A DNA stretch of 64,000 nt from Aestuariibacter sp. GS-14 (GTDB lineage Bacteria > Pseudomonadota > Gammaproteobacteria > Enterobacterales > Alteromonadaceae): assembly GCF_006494365.1 (NCBI RefSeq), contig NZ_VHIP01000009.1:1-64000 (forward strand). Reading direction: 5' to 3'. The number at the start of each line of letters is the position of its first letter. Position 1 is the first letter of the stretch. Shown in pieces: positions 7,752 to 18,072 of the stretch. Made by a program: the position numbers and the translations under genes. The notes under the pieces are model-generated. The model searched no databases. It saw only the letters and a list, made by a program, of their open reading frames with translations, and was not told the origin of the DNA.

Positions 7752-9596
7752 ATGGAACTGGCAAAACTTGAGCAGCAGGGAATTTTACGAAACATATGGA
7801 GCTTCGTGTGGGTTCTGTTTGTCATTTGTGTTGCAGGCATTATCGGCTTTCTTACCTATACCGACCGGCTATCGACATTCAAGCAGCCCATTCAAATAAC
7901 GCAGCGCTCTCAGATTGATGCAGCCTCTGTGCTGATCAATCGAAAAATTAGCGAAATTGAAACGGTTATGCGCCTGTTTAAACATGAACTGGAACTGCTT
8001 CAGCCAAGCAAACGTGTTATTTCGCATGCATTTAAAACACTTTTTAAGGTGTATCCGGAATTACTTCAAGTGCGCTGGCTGGACTTACAGGGAAATGAAA
8101 TTGTCAGACTCGAATTAACACACGACGGTACGCTGGTGGAGGTTGATGAATCGGCACTACAAAATAAAGCATCCCGATATTATTTCACTGCCGGCATTTC
8201 ATTGGTACCGGACGAAATATTTATCACCCAGATAGACTTAAACGTTGAAAATGGCGTAGTACAACGCCCGTTTTATCCTACTGTGAGGGCCGTCACCAAG
8301 GCAACACAGGCCGAACTTGGCACGGGCATCCTGGTAATAAACTTCGACTTAAGACCGCTACTTGACAATCTGAATACACTGAATACGGCAACGAGTTACC
8401 TACTTGTGGGAGCAGGTACATCAAAATGGATACTGCACCCTAACCCGGATAAAGAATGGACCATCGATCTAAGTACGCCGCCGGCAAATATTGTGTTGGA
8501 AGTACCACATTTATGGCATCAATTGTCTACCCAGGACAGTGTTCCAAGCCAGACAATAGGCAATCATATTATTACGGCACAACGCATCAAATCCTCTCAT
8601 CATGAAGTCGGAGGTATGCAGGAAATCTATTTGTTGGCAAAAAGCAAAGATGACTTGCTACCAGGTTTGAAATTAAAGGCGATGAAGTACGCATTCGCAA
8701 TGTCATTCGTTCTGTGTGCCTTTGGGCTAATTGTGCTTATTTTGTACGTTAAACATTTCCAACGATTAAAAGGCCTGAGCAAAGCACTCAAAAATGAAAG
8801 AGACTCACTAAAAACAGCGTTAGCACAACAGAATTTGCTTATAAGCGAATTGGCCGAATCACAGAAGCTATCGTCGTTAAGCATCATGGTAGCCGGGCTT
8901 GCACATGAGCTTAATACGCCGGTTGGCGCCACGCGAATGGCCCTTTCTAATTTAAAATCCTTGCTGGATACGCTATCTGAACGAGCAAAAAATGGGCTAA
9001 CCAAAGCGCAGTTTGAGCATTTTATCAGCCAGTCTGAAAAAGTAATTTTACTGGCCGACAGCAATAATCAACGCGCGATTAATCTGGTGAAGAGTTTCAA
9101 GCGCCTATCTTTTGAACGCGCTAAAGACGACAATTCAACGTTTAATGTGCTAGACACAATTAACATTCTCAAACAAAGTATGGCGGGCCTATTCAAACAA
9201 CATCACGTCACGCTGGAAGTACATATTCCGGAAAATATGAATATACAGGGAGACGCGGGCGCTTTTTCTCAGATAATCCAAATATTGATTACGAACGCGA
9301 TGGATCATGCCTTTGGCGCTAGTACTGCTAACAAGATTGCCATAGTAGCCACTCAAAAGAACACACACGTAGAAGTACGGGTAACCGACAATGGTGCAGG
9401 CATCCCTCCTTCCCTTCAATCAACGATTTTTGATCCTTTCATCACCAGCAAACGCCATAAGCAACATACGGGTTTGGGGTTGCATATGGCAAAAGCATGG
9501 ATGTATCAGGCGTTTAAAGGCGACATCAAGTTAACTGATTCAACCGAAGGCGGTACGCAGTTCACTTTAGTGTTTCCGCAACCGCAGAACGAATAA
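7752..9596 (+). CDS. Membrane sensor histidine kinase
   Basis: The protein has 614 residues from the ATG at 7752; a TTG at 7719 would overlap the upstream gene. A transmembrane helix (about 12-34), an extracytoplasmic sensor domain (about 45-295) and a second helix (about 305-330) lead into a coiled coil. The dimerisation helix carries the phospho-acceptor His385 in GLAHELNTPVGA. The ATPase domain shows an N box (ILITNAMDHAFG), a G1 box (DNGAGIPP) and a G2 box (GLGLHMA). The ligand is unknown. The gene is transcribed with the REC-EAL gene just upstream, so the pair should link an external signal to c-di-GMP breakdown. No receiver domain is fused to the kinase. Confidence 0.9.
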   Translation: MELAKLEQQGILRNIWSFVWVLFVICVAGIIGFLTYTDRLSTFKQPIQITQRSQIDAASVLINRKISEIETVMRLFKHELELLQPSKRVISHAFKTLFKVYPELLQVRWLDLQGNEIVRLELTHDGTLVEVDESALQNKASRYYFTAGISLVPDEIFITQIDLNVENGVVQRPFYPTVRAVTKATQAELGTGILVINFDLRPLLDNLNTLNTATSYLLVGAGTSKWILHPNPDKEWTIDLSTPPANIVLEVPHLWHQLSTQDSVPSQTIGNHIITAQRIKSSHHEVGGMQEIYLLAKSKDDLLPGLKLKAMKYAFAMSFVLCAFGLIVLILYVKHFQRLKGLSKALKNERDSLKTALAQQNLLISELAESQKLSSLSIMVAGLAHELNTPVGATRMALSNLKSLLDTLSERAKNGLTKAQFEHFISQSEKVILLADSNNQRAINLVKSFKRLSFERAKDDNSTFNVLDTINILKQSMAGLFKQHHVTLEVHIPENMNIQGDAGAFSQIIQILITNAMDHAFGASTANKIAIVATQKNTHVEVRVTDNGAGIPPSLQSTIFDPFITSKRHKQHTGLGLHMAKAWMYQAFKGDIKLTDSTEGGTQFTLVFPQPQNE

Positions 9597-9761
9597 TCAG
9601 GTTTGAACCAACGAATAGTCTGGGATTTAGATTTTACATACCTTTCCTGACATAAGACCTTTCGTTACCAATAAAACCCTAAACATATCAGCTATTTTTG
9701 GCTAATATGGAAAAACATCCATAAATGAAATTCAACACTTCAGCGAGCGCAGCGCACGATC

Positions 9762-11186
9762 ATGACAACCAAGAAGACCGCAAAACCTAAATTTCAGTTT
9801 GACGCAATTGTTATTGGCACCGGCCCGGGTGGTGAAGGCACGGCAATGCAGCTCGCAAAAGCCGGTAAACGTGTTGCGGTTATTGAAAAGTACAGCGCCG
9901 TAGGTGGAGGTTGCACGCATTGGGGTACCATTCCATCAAAAGCCCTGCGTCACTCGGTAAGCCGCTTGATTGAATACAATTCTACGCCGTTATTCGCAGA
10001 CAACCACGTATCGCGCAATCTGACATTCTCAGACATTATGCAGCACGCGAGTGGCGTGATCCGCAAGCAAACCCGTTTGCGTTCATCGTTTTATGACCGC
10101 AACCGCGTTACACTTATTCACGGCGAAGCCAGCTTTATCGATCAACATACGGTCGAAATTTTGCGCGCCGACAATTCAAAGGAAATCATTACTGGTGAAA
10201 AAATCGCCATCGCTACCGGCTCGCGTCCATACTGCCCTAAAGATATCGACTTCACTCACCCGCGAATTTATAACTCCGACACCATTTTAAATCTGGATCA
10301 CGAACCTAAAACCGTTATCATTTATGGTGCTGGTGTAATCGGTACGGAATACGCCTCGATATTCAGAGGTCTGGGCGTAAAAGTAGATTTGGTTAACATG
10401 CGCGATCGTTTGCTGTCATTTTTAGACGCAGAAATCTCTGACGCATTGAGTTATCACCTGTGGAACAACGGCGTAGTAATTCGTCATACCGAATCCTACA
10501 GCTCAGTTGAAGGCAGAGACGACTGCGTGATCCTGAATTTGGACTCTGGCAAACGTATGCGCGCAGACTGTTTGCTGTTTGCTAACGGCCGCACTGGTAA
10601 TACCGACATGCTTAACCTTAAAAACGTGGGGTTAAAAGCAGATTCCCGCGGCTTGCTTAAAGTTAATGGCAACTACCAGACCGAAGTAGAAAACATCTAT
10701 GCCGTTGGTGATGTAATTGGTTATCCCAGTCTGGCTTCAGCTGCCTATAATCAGGGACGCTTTGCTGCGGAAGCCATGCTAAGTGGCAACGCAAATGCGA
10801 AGTTAGTTGATGATATCCCTACCGGCATTTACACCATCCCTGAAATCAGTTCTGTGGGTAAAACAGAACAAGAATTAACGCAAATGAAAGTACCATATGA
10901 AGTAGGTCGCGCTCAGTTTAAACACCTTGCGCGAGCACAAATTGCTTCAACCCAGGTTGGCAGTCTAAAAATCTTGTTCCACCGGGAAACGAAGGAAGTG
11001 CTGGGTATTCATTGCTTTGGTGAACGCGCTTCTGAAATTGTGCACATCGGGCAGGCAATTATGCAGCAGGAAGGTGGTGGTAACACCATAGAGTATTTTG
11101 TAAACACAACCTTTAACTACCCCACTATGGCCGAAGCGTATCGGGTTGCTGCTCTCAACGGGTTAAACAGGGTATTTTCTGACTGA
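9762..11186 (+). CDS. sthA: Soluble pyridine nucleotide transhydrogenase SthA
   Basis: This FAD enzyme transfers hydride between NADPH and NAD+ in the cytoplasm, mainly to dispose of excess NADPH. The 474 residues show the N-terminal FAD fingerprint [19 protein letters not shown] and the SthA-specific [17 protein letters not shown]. In that stretch only one cysteine of the usual redox disulfide remains, as is normal for this family and unlike dihydrolipoamide dehydrogenases. The NAD(P) motif [14 protein letters not shown] lies near residue 190, and the C-terminal dimerisation domain includes [18 protein letters not shown]. The gene stands alone, with a long AT-rich promoter region and a terminator downstream. 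Confidence 0.96.
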   Translation: MTTKKTAKPKFQFDAIVIGTGPGGEGTAMQLAKAGKRVAVIEKYSAVGGGCTHWGTIPSKALRHSVSRLIEYNSTPLFADNHVSRNLTFSDIMQHASGVIRKQTRLRSSFYDRNRVTLIHGEASFIDQHTVEILRADNSKEIITGEKIAIATGSRPYCPKDIDFTHPRIYNSDTILNLDHEPKTVIIYGAGVIGTEYASIFRGLGVKVDLVNMRDRLLSFLDAEISDALSYHLWNNGVVIRHTESYSSVEGRDDCVILNLDSGKRMRADCLLFANGRTGNTDMLNLKNVGLKADSRGLLKVNGNYQTEVENIYAVGDVIGYPSLASAAYNQGRFAAEAMLSGNANAKLVDDIPTGIYTIPEISSVGKTEQELTQMKVPYEVGRAQFKHLARAQIASTQVGSLKILFHRETKEVLGIHCFGERASEIVHIGQAIMQQEGGGNTIEYFVNTTFNYPTMAEAYRVAALNGLNRVFSD

Positions 11187-11204
11187 CAAACAGACTGATA
11201 GGCA

Positions 11205-11240
11205 AGGTGATTATCGTTATAACCGTACTGATAATCACCT
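11205..11240. repeat. Perfect 11-bp inverted repeat after sthA
   Basis: AGGTGATTATC (11205-11215) and GATAATCACCT (11230-11240) flank a 14-nt loop and lie upstream of the proper terminator. There is no T tract. It could protect the 3' end of the mRNA or be a protein-binding site. Confidence 0.6.
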
Positions 11241-11260
11241 GCTATACAGCTGAAAACAAA

Positions 11261-11286
11261 AAAACCGGAACAAAGCTCCGGTTTTC
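11261..11286. terminator. Bidirectional terminator between sthA and a small secreted-protein gene
   Basis: AAAACCGGA (11261-11269) pairs with TCCGGTTTT (11277-11285). Runs of A and T flank the stem on both sides, as expected between convergent genes. Confidence 0.85.
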
Positions 11287-11307
11287 TGTTTACAATGCCT
11301 TAAGCAA

Positions 11308-11622
11308 TTAGCGATTCGGCTGTGCTAGTGTATTTTTTACTAGCAATGCATCCCGGTGAGCGACGATATCAATTGTCATTTTTTTAGCGTCAAACGTCAT
11401 TGTGGCAATGGCGTACTCTGCCGAGTTTGCGTTGGCTACCTCAACGATAGATTGTTGAGCGGCTTTAAATTGCACGTTGTTACTTATGGTATCAACCATG
11501 CAGCTGCTGTTAATTTCGAACGTTTTGGCATCCATGCAAGCAAAAGCTTTATCGTTACCTGCCTCAGCGTTAGCCGTGAAAGCACTTGCGGCCAACACAG
11601 AAGCTACTAATAATTTACGCAT
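11308..11622 (-). CDS. Small secreted hypothetical protein
   Basis: The protein has 104 residues. A classical signal peptide (MRKLLVASVLAASAFTANA, cleaved near residue 19-20) precedes a short mature domain with two cysteines (C29 and C41) that could form a disulfide in the periplasm. A good ribosome-binding site (GGAGAAG) precedes the ATG. I do not recognise the family. It is a single gene, ends at a terminator shared with sthA, and its promoter region abuts that of the divergent glycosylase gene. Confidence 0.75.
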   Translation of the reverse strand: MRKLLVASVLAASAFTANAEAGNDKAFACMDAKTFEINSSCMVDTISNNVQFKAAQQSIVEVANANSAEYAIATMTFDAKKMTIDIVAHRDALLVKNTLAQPNR

Positions 11623-11709
11623 GGGACTTCTCCAGTAATTAACGATAAATTCATACTACTGCAATACTGGCGATTGATCAATTAAAGAACATACTTTTGT
11701 TACAGCTTT

Positions 11710-12309
11710 ATGACAACCAATGCGAATAATAAAATATACTTAGGTACATTCCATCATACCCTGGCAAGTATTCAACAATGCACCCTATGCCAGTCCAACT
11801 TGCCACTACCGCCTCGGCCTGTTATTCAACTCCATCCCAACGCTCGTATACTCATTATTGGGCAAGCCCCAGGCCTGATTGCGCATAACAGTAATAAGCC
11901 CTGGAATGACCCAAGCGGCGACCGTTTAAGAGACTGGCTAAATGTGTCGCGCGAGCAGTTCTACAATGCTGAATACTTTGCCATTATGCCAATGGGGTTT
12001 TGCTATCCGGGTAAGAAACACGCTGGCGACGCACCGCCGAGACCAGAATGTGCACCGGCCTGGCACGCAAAGATTCGGGCGTTGCTTCGTCCTGAGCTTA
12101 CCATTTTAGTGGGTAGATATGCACAGCATTATTATCAGCCGCAATTTGCCTCTATTACCGACGCGATTAATAATAGCTCAGCGGCGGACAACACCTTTGT
12201 GTTTCCTCATCCGTCCGGACGAAACAATCGTTGGCTAAAACAAAATCAGGTAGCGCTGAATAGTCAAATCAGCGCTGTTCGGAATAAGCTCGCTCGTATT
12301 TTAAATTAA
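11710..12309 (+). CDS. Uracil-DNA glycosylase superfamily protein, four-cysteine (Fe-S type)
   Basis: The protein has 199 residues. The active-site loop GQAPG (51-55) replaces the GEAPG of family-4 enzymes, and the C-terminal HPSGRN is the DNA-intercalation motif of the superfamily. Four cysteines (C24, C27, C98, C114) have the C-x2-C...C-x15-C spacing that binds a 4Fe-4S cluster in family 4 and 5 glycosylases. The protein is therefore probably a DNA-repair enzyme removing uracil or another deaminated base; the substrate is not certain. It ends 7 bp from the convergent REC-EAL gene, with no room for a terminator. Confidence 0.82.
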   Translation: MTTNANNKIYLGTFHHTLASIQQCTLCQSNLPLPPRPVIQLHPNARILIIGQAPGLIAHNSNKPWNDPSGDRLRDWLNVSREQFYNAEYFAIMPMGFCYPGKKHAGDAPPRPECAPAWHAKIRALLRPELTILVGRYAQHYYQPQFASITDAINNSSAADNTFVFPHPSGRNNRWLKQNQVALNSQISAVRNKLARILN

Positions 12310-12316
12310 ATAAATG

Positions 12317-14557
12317 CTAAGCGTGACTGGCGTCGTGATCGGCGAGGAAGTCGATTAACTGATTAAACGGCATTGGCCTACCAAACAAATATCCCTGTGC
12401 TTCGTCACAGCCTAATTTGATCATGTGATTCGCTTGTTCGCGCTTTTCAATGCCTTCGGCGATCGTAACCAAGCCCAATTTATTGCCGAGTGTTACAATG
12501 GTTTCTGCAATTAATGCAGATTCACCAACACCAATGTCTTTTACAAACGAACGATCCACCTTTAAACGGTGTAACGGCAACTTTTGTAAATAACTCATTG
12601 ACGAGAAGCCAGTGCCAAAATCGTCAATGGCTATGGTGACACCAAACTCTTTCAAATCGGTTAATGCATCGATAACGATTTGCGGCTCGTCCATTACCAC
12701 GCTCTCGGTGATCTCCAACTCCAGTAAGCTAGGTGGCAGCGCGTACTCTGTGAGCAACCGCTTCACTTTATCCACAAAATCGGGATCCCGGAACTGAGGA
12801 ATAGATACGTTAACGGCAACGCGTAAGTGCGGATAACCTAATTTCTTGAGCTCCTGCAAGCGTCGGCACGACTCTTCCAATACCCAGTGGCCAATGTCAA
12901 CAATCAACCCTGAATACTCTGCCAAAGGTACAAACTCAGCAGGCGAAATGTAACCACCGCTGCCATCCGGCCAGCGCAACAGTCCTTCCATACCGACTAT
13001 TTTTTCGCTTGCCAGTTCAATTTGAGGCTGACACCAGAGTTCCAGTTTACGGTTAGCAAAATCGGTACGCAATCGACGAATCAAATGCAAACGCCAGGTC
13101 GTTTGCTCTTCAATTTCAGGTGCGAAATACTCAAAATTAGTAGTGGGTATTTTTTTTGCACGATTCAGGGCGATATTAGTTCGCTTTAACAGGTCAACGC
13201 CCGGTACTTTTTTATTGTCATCCAGTTCACACAACCCGATTGTTACATTAAGGGGAATAGTGTGGTCATCTGCGGTAAAGGATTGTTGAAATGCTGCCGT
13301 GATCTTCTCTGGTGTTACCACATCAGCAGGCCCTAATAAGCCGAATATGTCAGCTGCAATGCGCCCTTTGTGGACATCACTGCCAAAGCTCTCATTTAAA
13401 CGGTTTGCTACCGCTTTTAGTAACTCGTTGCCTGTTTCCTGACCAAGTCCGTCGTTGATATCAGAGAATTGATTAACATCCACTAACGCAGCGCACAACC
13501 CTTTTCCTGCACCACCATGCGAATGGGTATCCAGAATTTTAATAAATTCATTTCGATTCGGCAGCCGTGTCAGCCAGTCTCTGAAAGCAGCATTTCTTAA
13601 CTCGTGGAACAGGTACACATTTTCATAGCCCACTGAAATACTGCTTAAAAAAACTTCCAGTAGCTGTTTATCGAGATCACTGATGCTGTGAGACAAGTTT
13701 AAATAGACAGCGGCTTCAAAACCCGAGCTATTGAGGTACAGAATAGATACGCCATCGTCGAAAATATGCGCTTTGGATTGCAGGCAACGAGATACATTGT
13801 GCACAATTAAATCGTTGTGGAGCTCTTCTATTCGTTCGTTGATGAACTGGGCGTAGTCGCCAGCAGCACCCAAAACGTAGACGCCGTCGTCGTCACGATC
13901 CAGCACTGAACCGGCTCTGGCACACACTATCCCTTCAGCCTCCAGACCAATCAGCGAACTGATCTGTGTCACTATTCCTTCGCAGAAGCCTTTAACGGAG
14001 TGCTCTTCTAATAAGTTTGCAGATGAATGGATGATTTTCTGCAAACCAAGGCGGCTTTGATTAATAGTAAGAATTTGCTGATAAGAACGAATAGACGAAA
14101 TGACCGTCGTGAGCAACTTGGCCCGAGTCAGTTCGGTTTTCATTTTATAATCGTTAATGTCGTAGGTCTTTATGATCTGCTCTTCGGGTGCAAATCCTGG
14201 CTGACCGGTGCGCAGAATAATACGTGGTTCGTGTAACTTCAGCGTTTCACGCAGGTACTCAACTACGGTTAACCCCGCGTCGTCGGTTTCCATTACTACG
14301 TCAAGCAGAAGAATAGCGATATCTCGCCCATGTTCATCCAGCATCGATTTGGCTTGCTTGCCAGAACTAGCGTGAAGAAAATTCAGAGAGCGTTCATGAA
14401 CAACCAGGCCAGACAGGGCAAGTTTGGTAACAGTGTGAATTTCTTCATCGTCATCAACAATAAGAATATTCCACTGCCGCTTATTTTTATCATCGAGCTC
14501 CTGGTGACTGTCTTCATCCAGGAAAACCAGCTCGTCGTTATCGTATTCCGCTGACAT
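12317..14557 (-). CDS. Response regulator with DUF3369, degenerate GGDEF and EAL domains (second copy)
   Basis: The architecture and length (746 residues) match the protein at 5500-7746. The receiver domain has phospho-acceptor D86 in AILLLDVVMETDDAG. The GGDEF domain begins with the normal FRDWLTRLPNRNEF helix but its signature is AADIF, so cyclase activity is unlikely. In the EAL domain the motif reads EGL (E near 524), keeping the metal-binding glutamate. LEITESVV, AIDDFGTGFSS, KVDRSF, AEGIE and AQGYLFGRP are intact, so phosphodiesterase activity is plausible. No kinase gene is adjacent; it may share the kinase at 7752-9596 or use an unlinked one. The two proteins look like paralogues. Confidence 0.88.
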   Translation of the reverse strand: MSAEYDNDELVFLDEDSHQELDDKNKRQWNILIVDDDEEIHTVTKLALSGLVVHERSLNFLHASSGKQAKSMLDEHGRDIAILLLDVVMETDDAGLTVVEYLRETLKLHEPRIILRTGQPGFAPEEQIIKTYDINDYKMKTELTRAKLLTTVISSIRSYQQILTINQSRLGLQKIIHSSANLLEEHSVKGFCEGIVTQISSLIGLEAEGIVCARAGSVLDRDDDGVYVLGAAGDYAQFINERIEELHNDLIVHNVSRCLQSKAHIFDDGVSILYLNSSGFEAAVYLNLSHSISDLDKQLLEVFLSSISVGYENVYLFHELRNAAFRDWLTRLPNRNEFIKILDTHSHGGAGKGLCAALVDVNQFSDINDGLGQETGNELLKAVANRLNESFGSDVHKGRIAADIFGLLGPADVVTPEKITAAFQQSFTADDHTIPLNVTIGLCELDDNKKVPGVDLLKRTNIALNRAKKIPTTNFEYFAPEIEEQTTWRLHLIRRLRTDFANRKLELWCQPQIELASEKIVGMEGLLRWPDGSGGYISPAEFVPLAEYSGLIVDIGHWVLEESCRRLQELKKLGYPHLRVAVNVSIPQFRDPDFVDKVKRLLTEYALPPSLLELEITESVVMDEPQIVIDALTDLKEFGVTIAIDDFGTGFSSMSYLQKLPLHRLKVDRSFVKDIGVGESALIAETIVTLGNKLGLVTIAEGIEKREQANHMIKLGCDEAQGYLFGRPMPFNQLIDFLADHDASHA

Positions 14558-14685
14558 CAGTACTTTGGCATCTCATACACATTAACCCCATCCTACCGCC
14601 TAAAAGCGAATTTGCAAAGCAATCTCGCTTTACACTAAAGTAATACAGATATACATATCTGCGCCACTTTTTAGTGCTCAAATAG

Positions 14686-15588
14686 ATGAAAATACCTTCA
14701 AATGCACCACCCCATTTAGCTCAGGGAATATCGCCGAATAAACCCAGCGTTAACGCGCCTCAATCGACTGAACGCAAAAAGGCGCAATCAGCTGGCACCT
14801 CAACTTCTGCGCTCCAGCAGCGCATTACTCATTGGTTTGCACAAATTGGAGTTACACCTCATGTTTTGGACATTCGGGGATTTGAACCTCATGAAATTGC
14901 CAACTTCAGACGCTTAAAAGAGCAAAACCGGCTAAACAACCTAAAAAGCATAATGTCGATTGCCTTAGGGGTTTCGTATTCCGAGAGCAGCACCGAGCAG
15001 CTTGACCCCGACTGGTTTCATGCATTTGCCGATATGGCTGAGCATATATTTTCACCCGCCATGCAAGAGTTGTGGGGAAAAATTCTGGCTGTGGAGGTAC
15101 AGCGCCCTGGGAGCTTTTCGTTAAGAACACTGGAAACACTCACTAAACTCACGCAGCGTGATGCCGAACTGTTCAGCCGTGCCTGCCAGCTTGCCTGTAA
15201 GCGCAACCAGGATTCAACGCCAATTATACTGTCTGGCTTTCACAATAAACCCGGTTTATTGAGTTTACTTACACCCGGAACAAGCGGCACTTTTGTGCTC
15301 GCCCAGCACGGCTTGTCTTTTACCGATATTTTGGCATTGAGTAATATGAAACTGGTGTATGCAAGCGAAATGGAAACCGGACTGCTGGCAAAAGGCAGCA
15401 CACAAACACTAAAATTTTCCAAATCGAGTGTACAACTTACGCCAAACAAACCCAGTCTTTGGCTTACCTACTATCGATTTACGTCTGTAGGGGCCGAACT
15501 GTCCAGATTAATTCCGCGCAATGAGTCAGAGAGTTTCGTGAATGAAATTCAGCAGGTATTTGGCCGTTATTTTTCAGTAACCCGATAA
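14686..15588 (+). CDS. TIGR03899 family protein (DUF2806-related)
   Basis: This 300-residue cytoplasmic protein has a disordered, Pro/Ser/Thr-rich N-terminus (about 1-45). The conserved core (about 50-170) includes EIANFRRLKEQNRLNNLKSI, DPDWFHAFADMAEHIFSPAMQ and LWGKILAVEVQRPGSFSLRT, the pattern of DUF2806/TIGR03899 proteins. In phage-associated relatives the DPDW...LWGKIL part is the signature. The biochemical function is not known. The C-terminal half is predicted mixed alpha/beta and more variable. The gene is divergent from the REC-EAL gene and convergent with cysH. The family name is recalled from sequence style. Confidence 0.72.
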   Translation: MKIPSNAPPHLAQGISPNKPSVNAPQSTERKKAQSAGTSTSALQQRITHWFAQIGVTPHVLDIRGFEPHEIANFRRLKEQNRLNNLKSIMSIALGVSYSESSTEQLDPDWFHAFADMAEHIFSPAMQELWGKILAVEVQRPGSFSLRTLETLTKLTQRDAELFSRACQLACKRNQDSTPIILSGFHNKPGLLSLLTPGTSGTFVLAQHGLSFTDILALSNMKLVYASEMETGLLAKGSTQTLKFSKSSVQLTPNKPSLWLTYYRFTSVGAELSRLIPRNESESFVNEIQQVFGRYFSVTR

Positions 15589-15601
15589 CAACAGCCAATC
15601 A

Positions 15602-15632
15602 GAAAAGAAGGTGACGATTAAATACCGTCACC
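15602..15632 (-). terminator. Probable terminator of cysJIH
   Basis: A 7-bp stem (GGTGACG 15610-15616 with CGTCACC 15626-15632) overlaps the cysH stop codon. On the minus strand it is followed by TTCTTTTCTG. Confidence 0.55.
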
Positions 15633-16367
15633 AAATTCGTGAAGACCGCATTCGCGCTTCAACCCAAAGAAACGGGTATCCTGTTCGCTCATGCCTTCTT
15701 GTAGCGACTGAGTGGTATGCCAGTCTCCAATCGACACATAGCCTTGTTCCCACAATGGGTGATACGACAGGCCATTGTCTTTTAAATAGTAATGTAAGTC
15801 TTTATTAGACCAATCAATAATGGGATACAACTTAAACTGCTTGCCCGCTTTTTGAAGCACGGGTAGGCGCTGACGTGTATCGGCCTGACTGCGGCGTAAC
15901 CCGGCATACCAGGTACCTACATTGAGTTCTTTCAATGCGCGCTGCATGGGCTCAACTTTATTCATTTTGTTGTACTGCTCAATACCTTCGATGCCTTTTT
16001 CCCACAAGCGACCAAAGCGGGCTTCTTGCCAGGCAGGCGAGATACCGGCACTGTACACTTTTAAATTCAGATTGAGCTTTTCTGTCAGTTCATCAACAAA
16101 CTGGTAGGTTTCCGGAAACAAATAGCCCGTATCGGTAAGTACAACCGGAATATCAGGCCTTTCCTTGGTAAGCAAATGCAACATAACCGCAGATTGTGCG
16201 CCGAAACTCGACGACACAATCTGCTCACCCGGTAAGTTGGCCATTGCCCAACGGATCCGGCCTGATGCATCCATTTTTTCCAGTGCCTGATTAATTTCAA
16301 CCAGGTCAGCCGTGGAAATATCCAGGCTGAGTGGCTGACTAATCTGGCTGAGTTCGTGTTCAGTCAT
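15618..16367 (-). CDS. cysH: Phosphoadenosine phosphosulfate reductase CysH
   Basis: CysH reduces PAPS to sulfite with thioredoxin in assimilatory sulfate reduction. The 249 residues include the nucleotide-binding [13 protein letters not shown], the [18 protein letters not shown] segment, the [10 protein letters not shown] motif and the C-terminal catalytic ECGLH with Cys240. The extra CC...CxxC pairs of the Fe-S (APS-type) enzymes are absent, so this is the PAPS-specific type. Its start overlaps the end of cysI by 8 nt, so the two are translationally coupled. It is the last gene of cysJIH. Confidence 0.96.
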   Translation of the reverse strand: MTEHELSQISQPLSLDISTADLVEINQALEKMDASGRIRWAMANLPGEQIVSSSFGAQSAVMLHLLTKERPDIPVVLTDTGYLFPETYQFVDELTEKLNLNLKVYSAGISPAWQEARFGRLWEKGIEGIEQYNKMNKVEPMQRALKELNVGTWYAGLRRSQADTRQRLPVLQKAGKQFKLYPIIDWSNKDLHYYLKDNGLSYHPLWEQGYVSIGDWHTTQSLQEGMSEQDTRFFGLKRECGLHEFGDGI

Positions 16368-18072
16368 AAAAATCCTGAGCAGAATTTACCACGGGTTTAA
16401 TGATGTCAGCGCGTACAACATAATCACCAAACGCTTCGCCAGTCTGACGGTTTGCGGCCCACTGGCCTAACAGATCGTCGAGGATGTCGAGAATTTCCTG
16501 TTCAGTAATGTTTTCCTTGTACATACGCGGAATGCGCGTACCTTCGCGGTTACCACCAAGATGCAGGTTGTATCGACCCGGTCCTTTACCTACCAGACCC
16601 ACTTCCGCCAACATAGCGCGGCCACAGCCGTTCGGGCAGCCGGTTACACGGAAGATCACGCTGTCGTTACTTAATCCATGCTTGGCCATCAGGGTATCAA
16701 GTTGATCCACTGCACCCGGCAGGAATCGCTCGGCTTCTGCCATCGCCAACGGACACGTTGGCAATGCCACACACGCCATGGAATCCATACGCTGAGGGGT
16801 AATATCCGGTTGAATAAGACCGTGCTCGCGCGCCAGTGCTTCAATTGCGTCTTTCTGATCAGCGGGTACACCTGCAATGATCAGGTTCTGGTTGGCTGTC
16901 ATTCGCATGTCGCCCTGGTGAATTTTGGCGATTTCACGACAGCCCGTTTTCAGTGTTTTACCCGGATAATCCAGAATACGACCGTTCTCAATGAACAGCG
17001 TTAAGTGGAATTTTCCGTCGATACCTTCAACCCAACCAATGCGGTCGCCACGGCTGGTAAACTCATACGCACGGCTCGGCGCAAATTCAACACCCGCACG
17101 CTTTTCAACTTCTTTGCGGAAGTTATCTACACCCACACGCTCAAGGGTATATTTGGTTTTCGCGTTTTTACGATTGACGCGGTTACCCCAGTCACGCTGT
17201 GTGGTTACTACCGCTTCAGCTACGGCCAGAGTGTGCTCTAAAGGAATAAAACCAAAGTCATCTGCTTTACGTGGATACGTTGTTTTATCCCCGTGCGTCA
17301 TTGCCAGACCACCACCAACCAGTACGTTGAAACCTACCAGTTCGCCGTTTTCAGCAATTGCCACAAAGTTCAAATCGTTTGCGTGTACGTCCACGTCGTT
17401 TTGCGGGGGGATCACAACCGTTGTTTTAAACTTACGAGGTAAGTAAGTGTCGCCCAGAATTGGCTCTTGATCAGTGGTTTCCAAACGCTCACCGTCCAAC
17501 CAAATCTCAGCATATGCACGGGTCTTAGGCAGTAAGTGCTCACTTATCTTACGCGCCCAATCATAGGCCTGCTGATGAACCTGAGATTCAATTGGATTAG
17601 AGGTACACAGTACGTTTCGGTTTACGTCACCGGCCGTAGCAATGGAGTCAATCCCCGCTTTGTTCAGCGTTTGGTGCATCAATTTAATATGCGGCTTCAA
17701 TACACCATGGAACTGGAATGTCTGACGCGTAGTTAAACGAATGCTGCCATACATTGTGTGCTCTTCAGCGAACTTGTCGATAACCAGCCATTGTTCAGGC
17801 TTGATAATCCCGCCCGGCAAACGGGCGCGCAGCATGACATTGTGCAATGGCTCCAGTTTTTGTTTTGCGCGTTCTGCGCGAATATCACGATCGTCCTGTT
17901 GGTACATACCGTGGAAACGTATTAACTGGAAGTTGTCGCCATTAAAACCACCTGTTAAAGGATCTTTCAGGTCAGCTTCAATAGTTCCGCGTAAATGACG
18001 GCTTTGGGCTTTCAAACGCTCGTTGTCGGCCAGTTTGCCTTCTACAATAAAAGGAGACTTAGAATCGCTCAT
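16360..18072 (-). CDS. cysI: Sulfite reductase hemoprotein beta subunit CysI
   Basis: CysI is the siroheme and 4Fe-4S subunit that reduces sulfite to sulfide with electrons from CysJ. The 570 residues match the family length. The cluster- and siroheme-binding cysteines are in [11 protein letters not shown] and [11 protein letters not shown] (about residues 436-486). The duplicated ferredoxin-reductase half repeats include the siroheme-contacting arginine-rich [10 protein letters not shown]. The ATG overlaps the cysJ stop codon by one base (TAATG), and the 3' end overlaps cysH. Confidence 0.97.
   Translation of the reverse strand: MSDSKSPFIVEGKLADNERLKAQSRHLRGTIEADLKDPLTGGFNGDNFQLIRFHGMYQQDDRDIRAERAKQKLEPLHNVMLRARLPGGIIKPEQWLVIDKFAEEHTMYGSIRLTTRQTFQFHGVLKPHIKLMHQTLNKAGIDSIATAGDVNRNVLCTSNPIESQVHQQAYDWARKISEHLLPKTRAYAEIWLDGERLETTDQEPILGDTYLPRKFKTTVVIPPQNDVDVHANDLNFVAIAENGELVGFNVLVGGGLAMTHGDKTTYPRKADDFGFIPLEHTLAVAEAVVTTQRDWGNRVNRKNAKTKYTLERVGVDNFRKEVEKRAGVEFAPSRAYEFTSRGDRIGWVEGIDGKFHLTLFIENGRILDYPGKTLKTGCREIAKIHQGDMRMTANQNLIIAGVPADQKDAIEALAREHGLIQPDITPQRMDSMACVALPTCPLAMAEAERFLPGAVDQLDTLMAKHGLSNDSVIFRVTGCPNGCGRAMLAEVGLVGKGPGRYNLHLGGNREGTRIPRMYKENITEQEILDILDDLLGQWAANRQTGEAFGDYVVRADIIKPVVNSAQDFYD

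Noticed and set aside
11308-11622. Secreted protein as toxin or bacteriocin
   Set aside because: Only a signal peptide and two cysteines support export; no immunity gene or leader motif is nearby.
16678-17446. Long open frames antisense to cysI
   Set aside because: They are shadows of a clearly conserved gene; no ribosome-binding site and no family resemblance.
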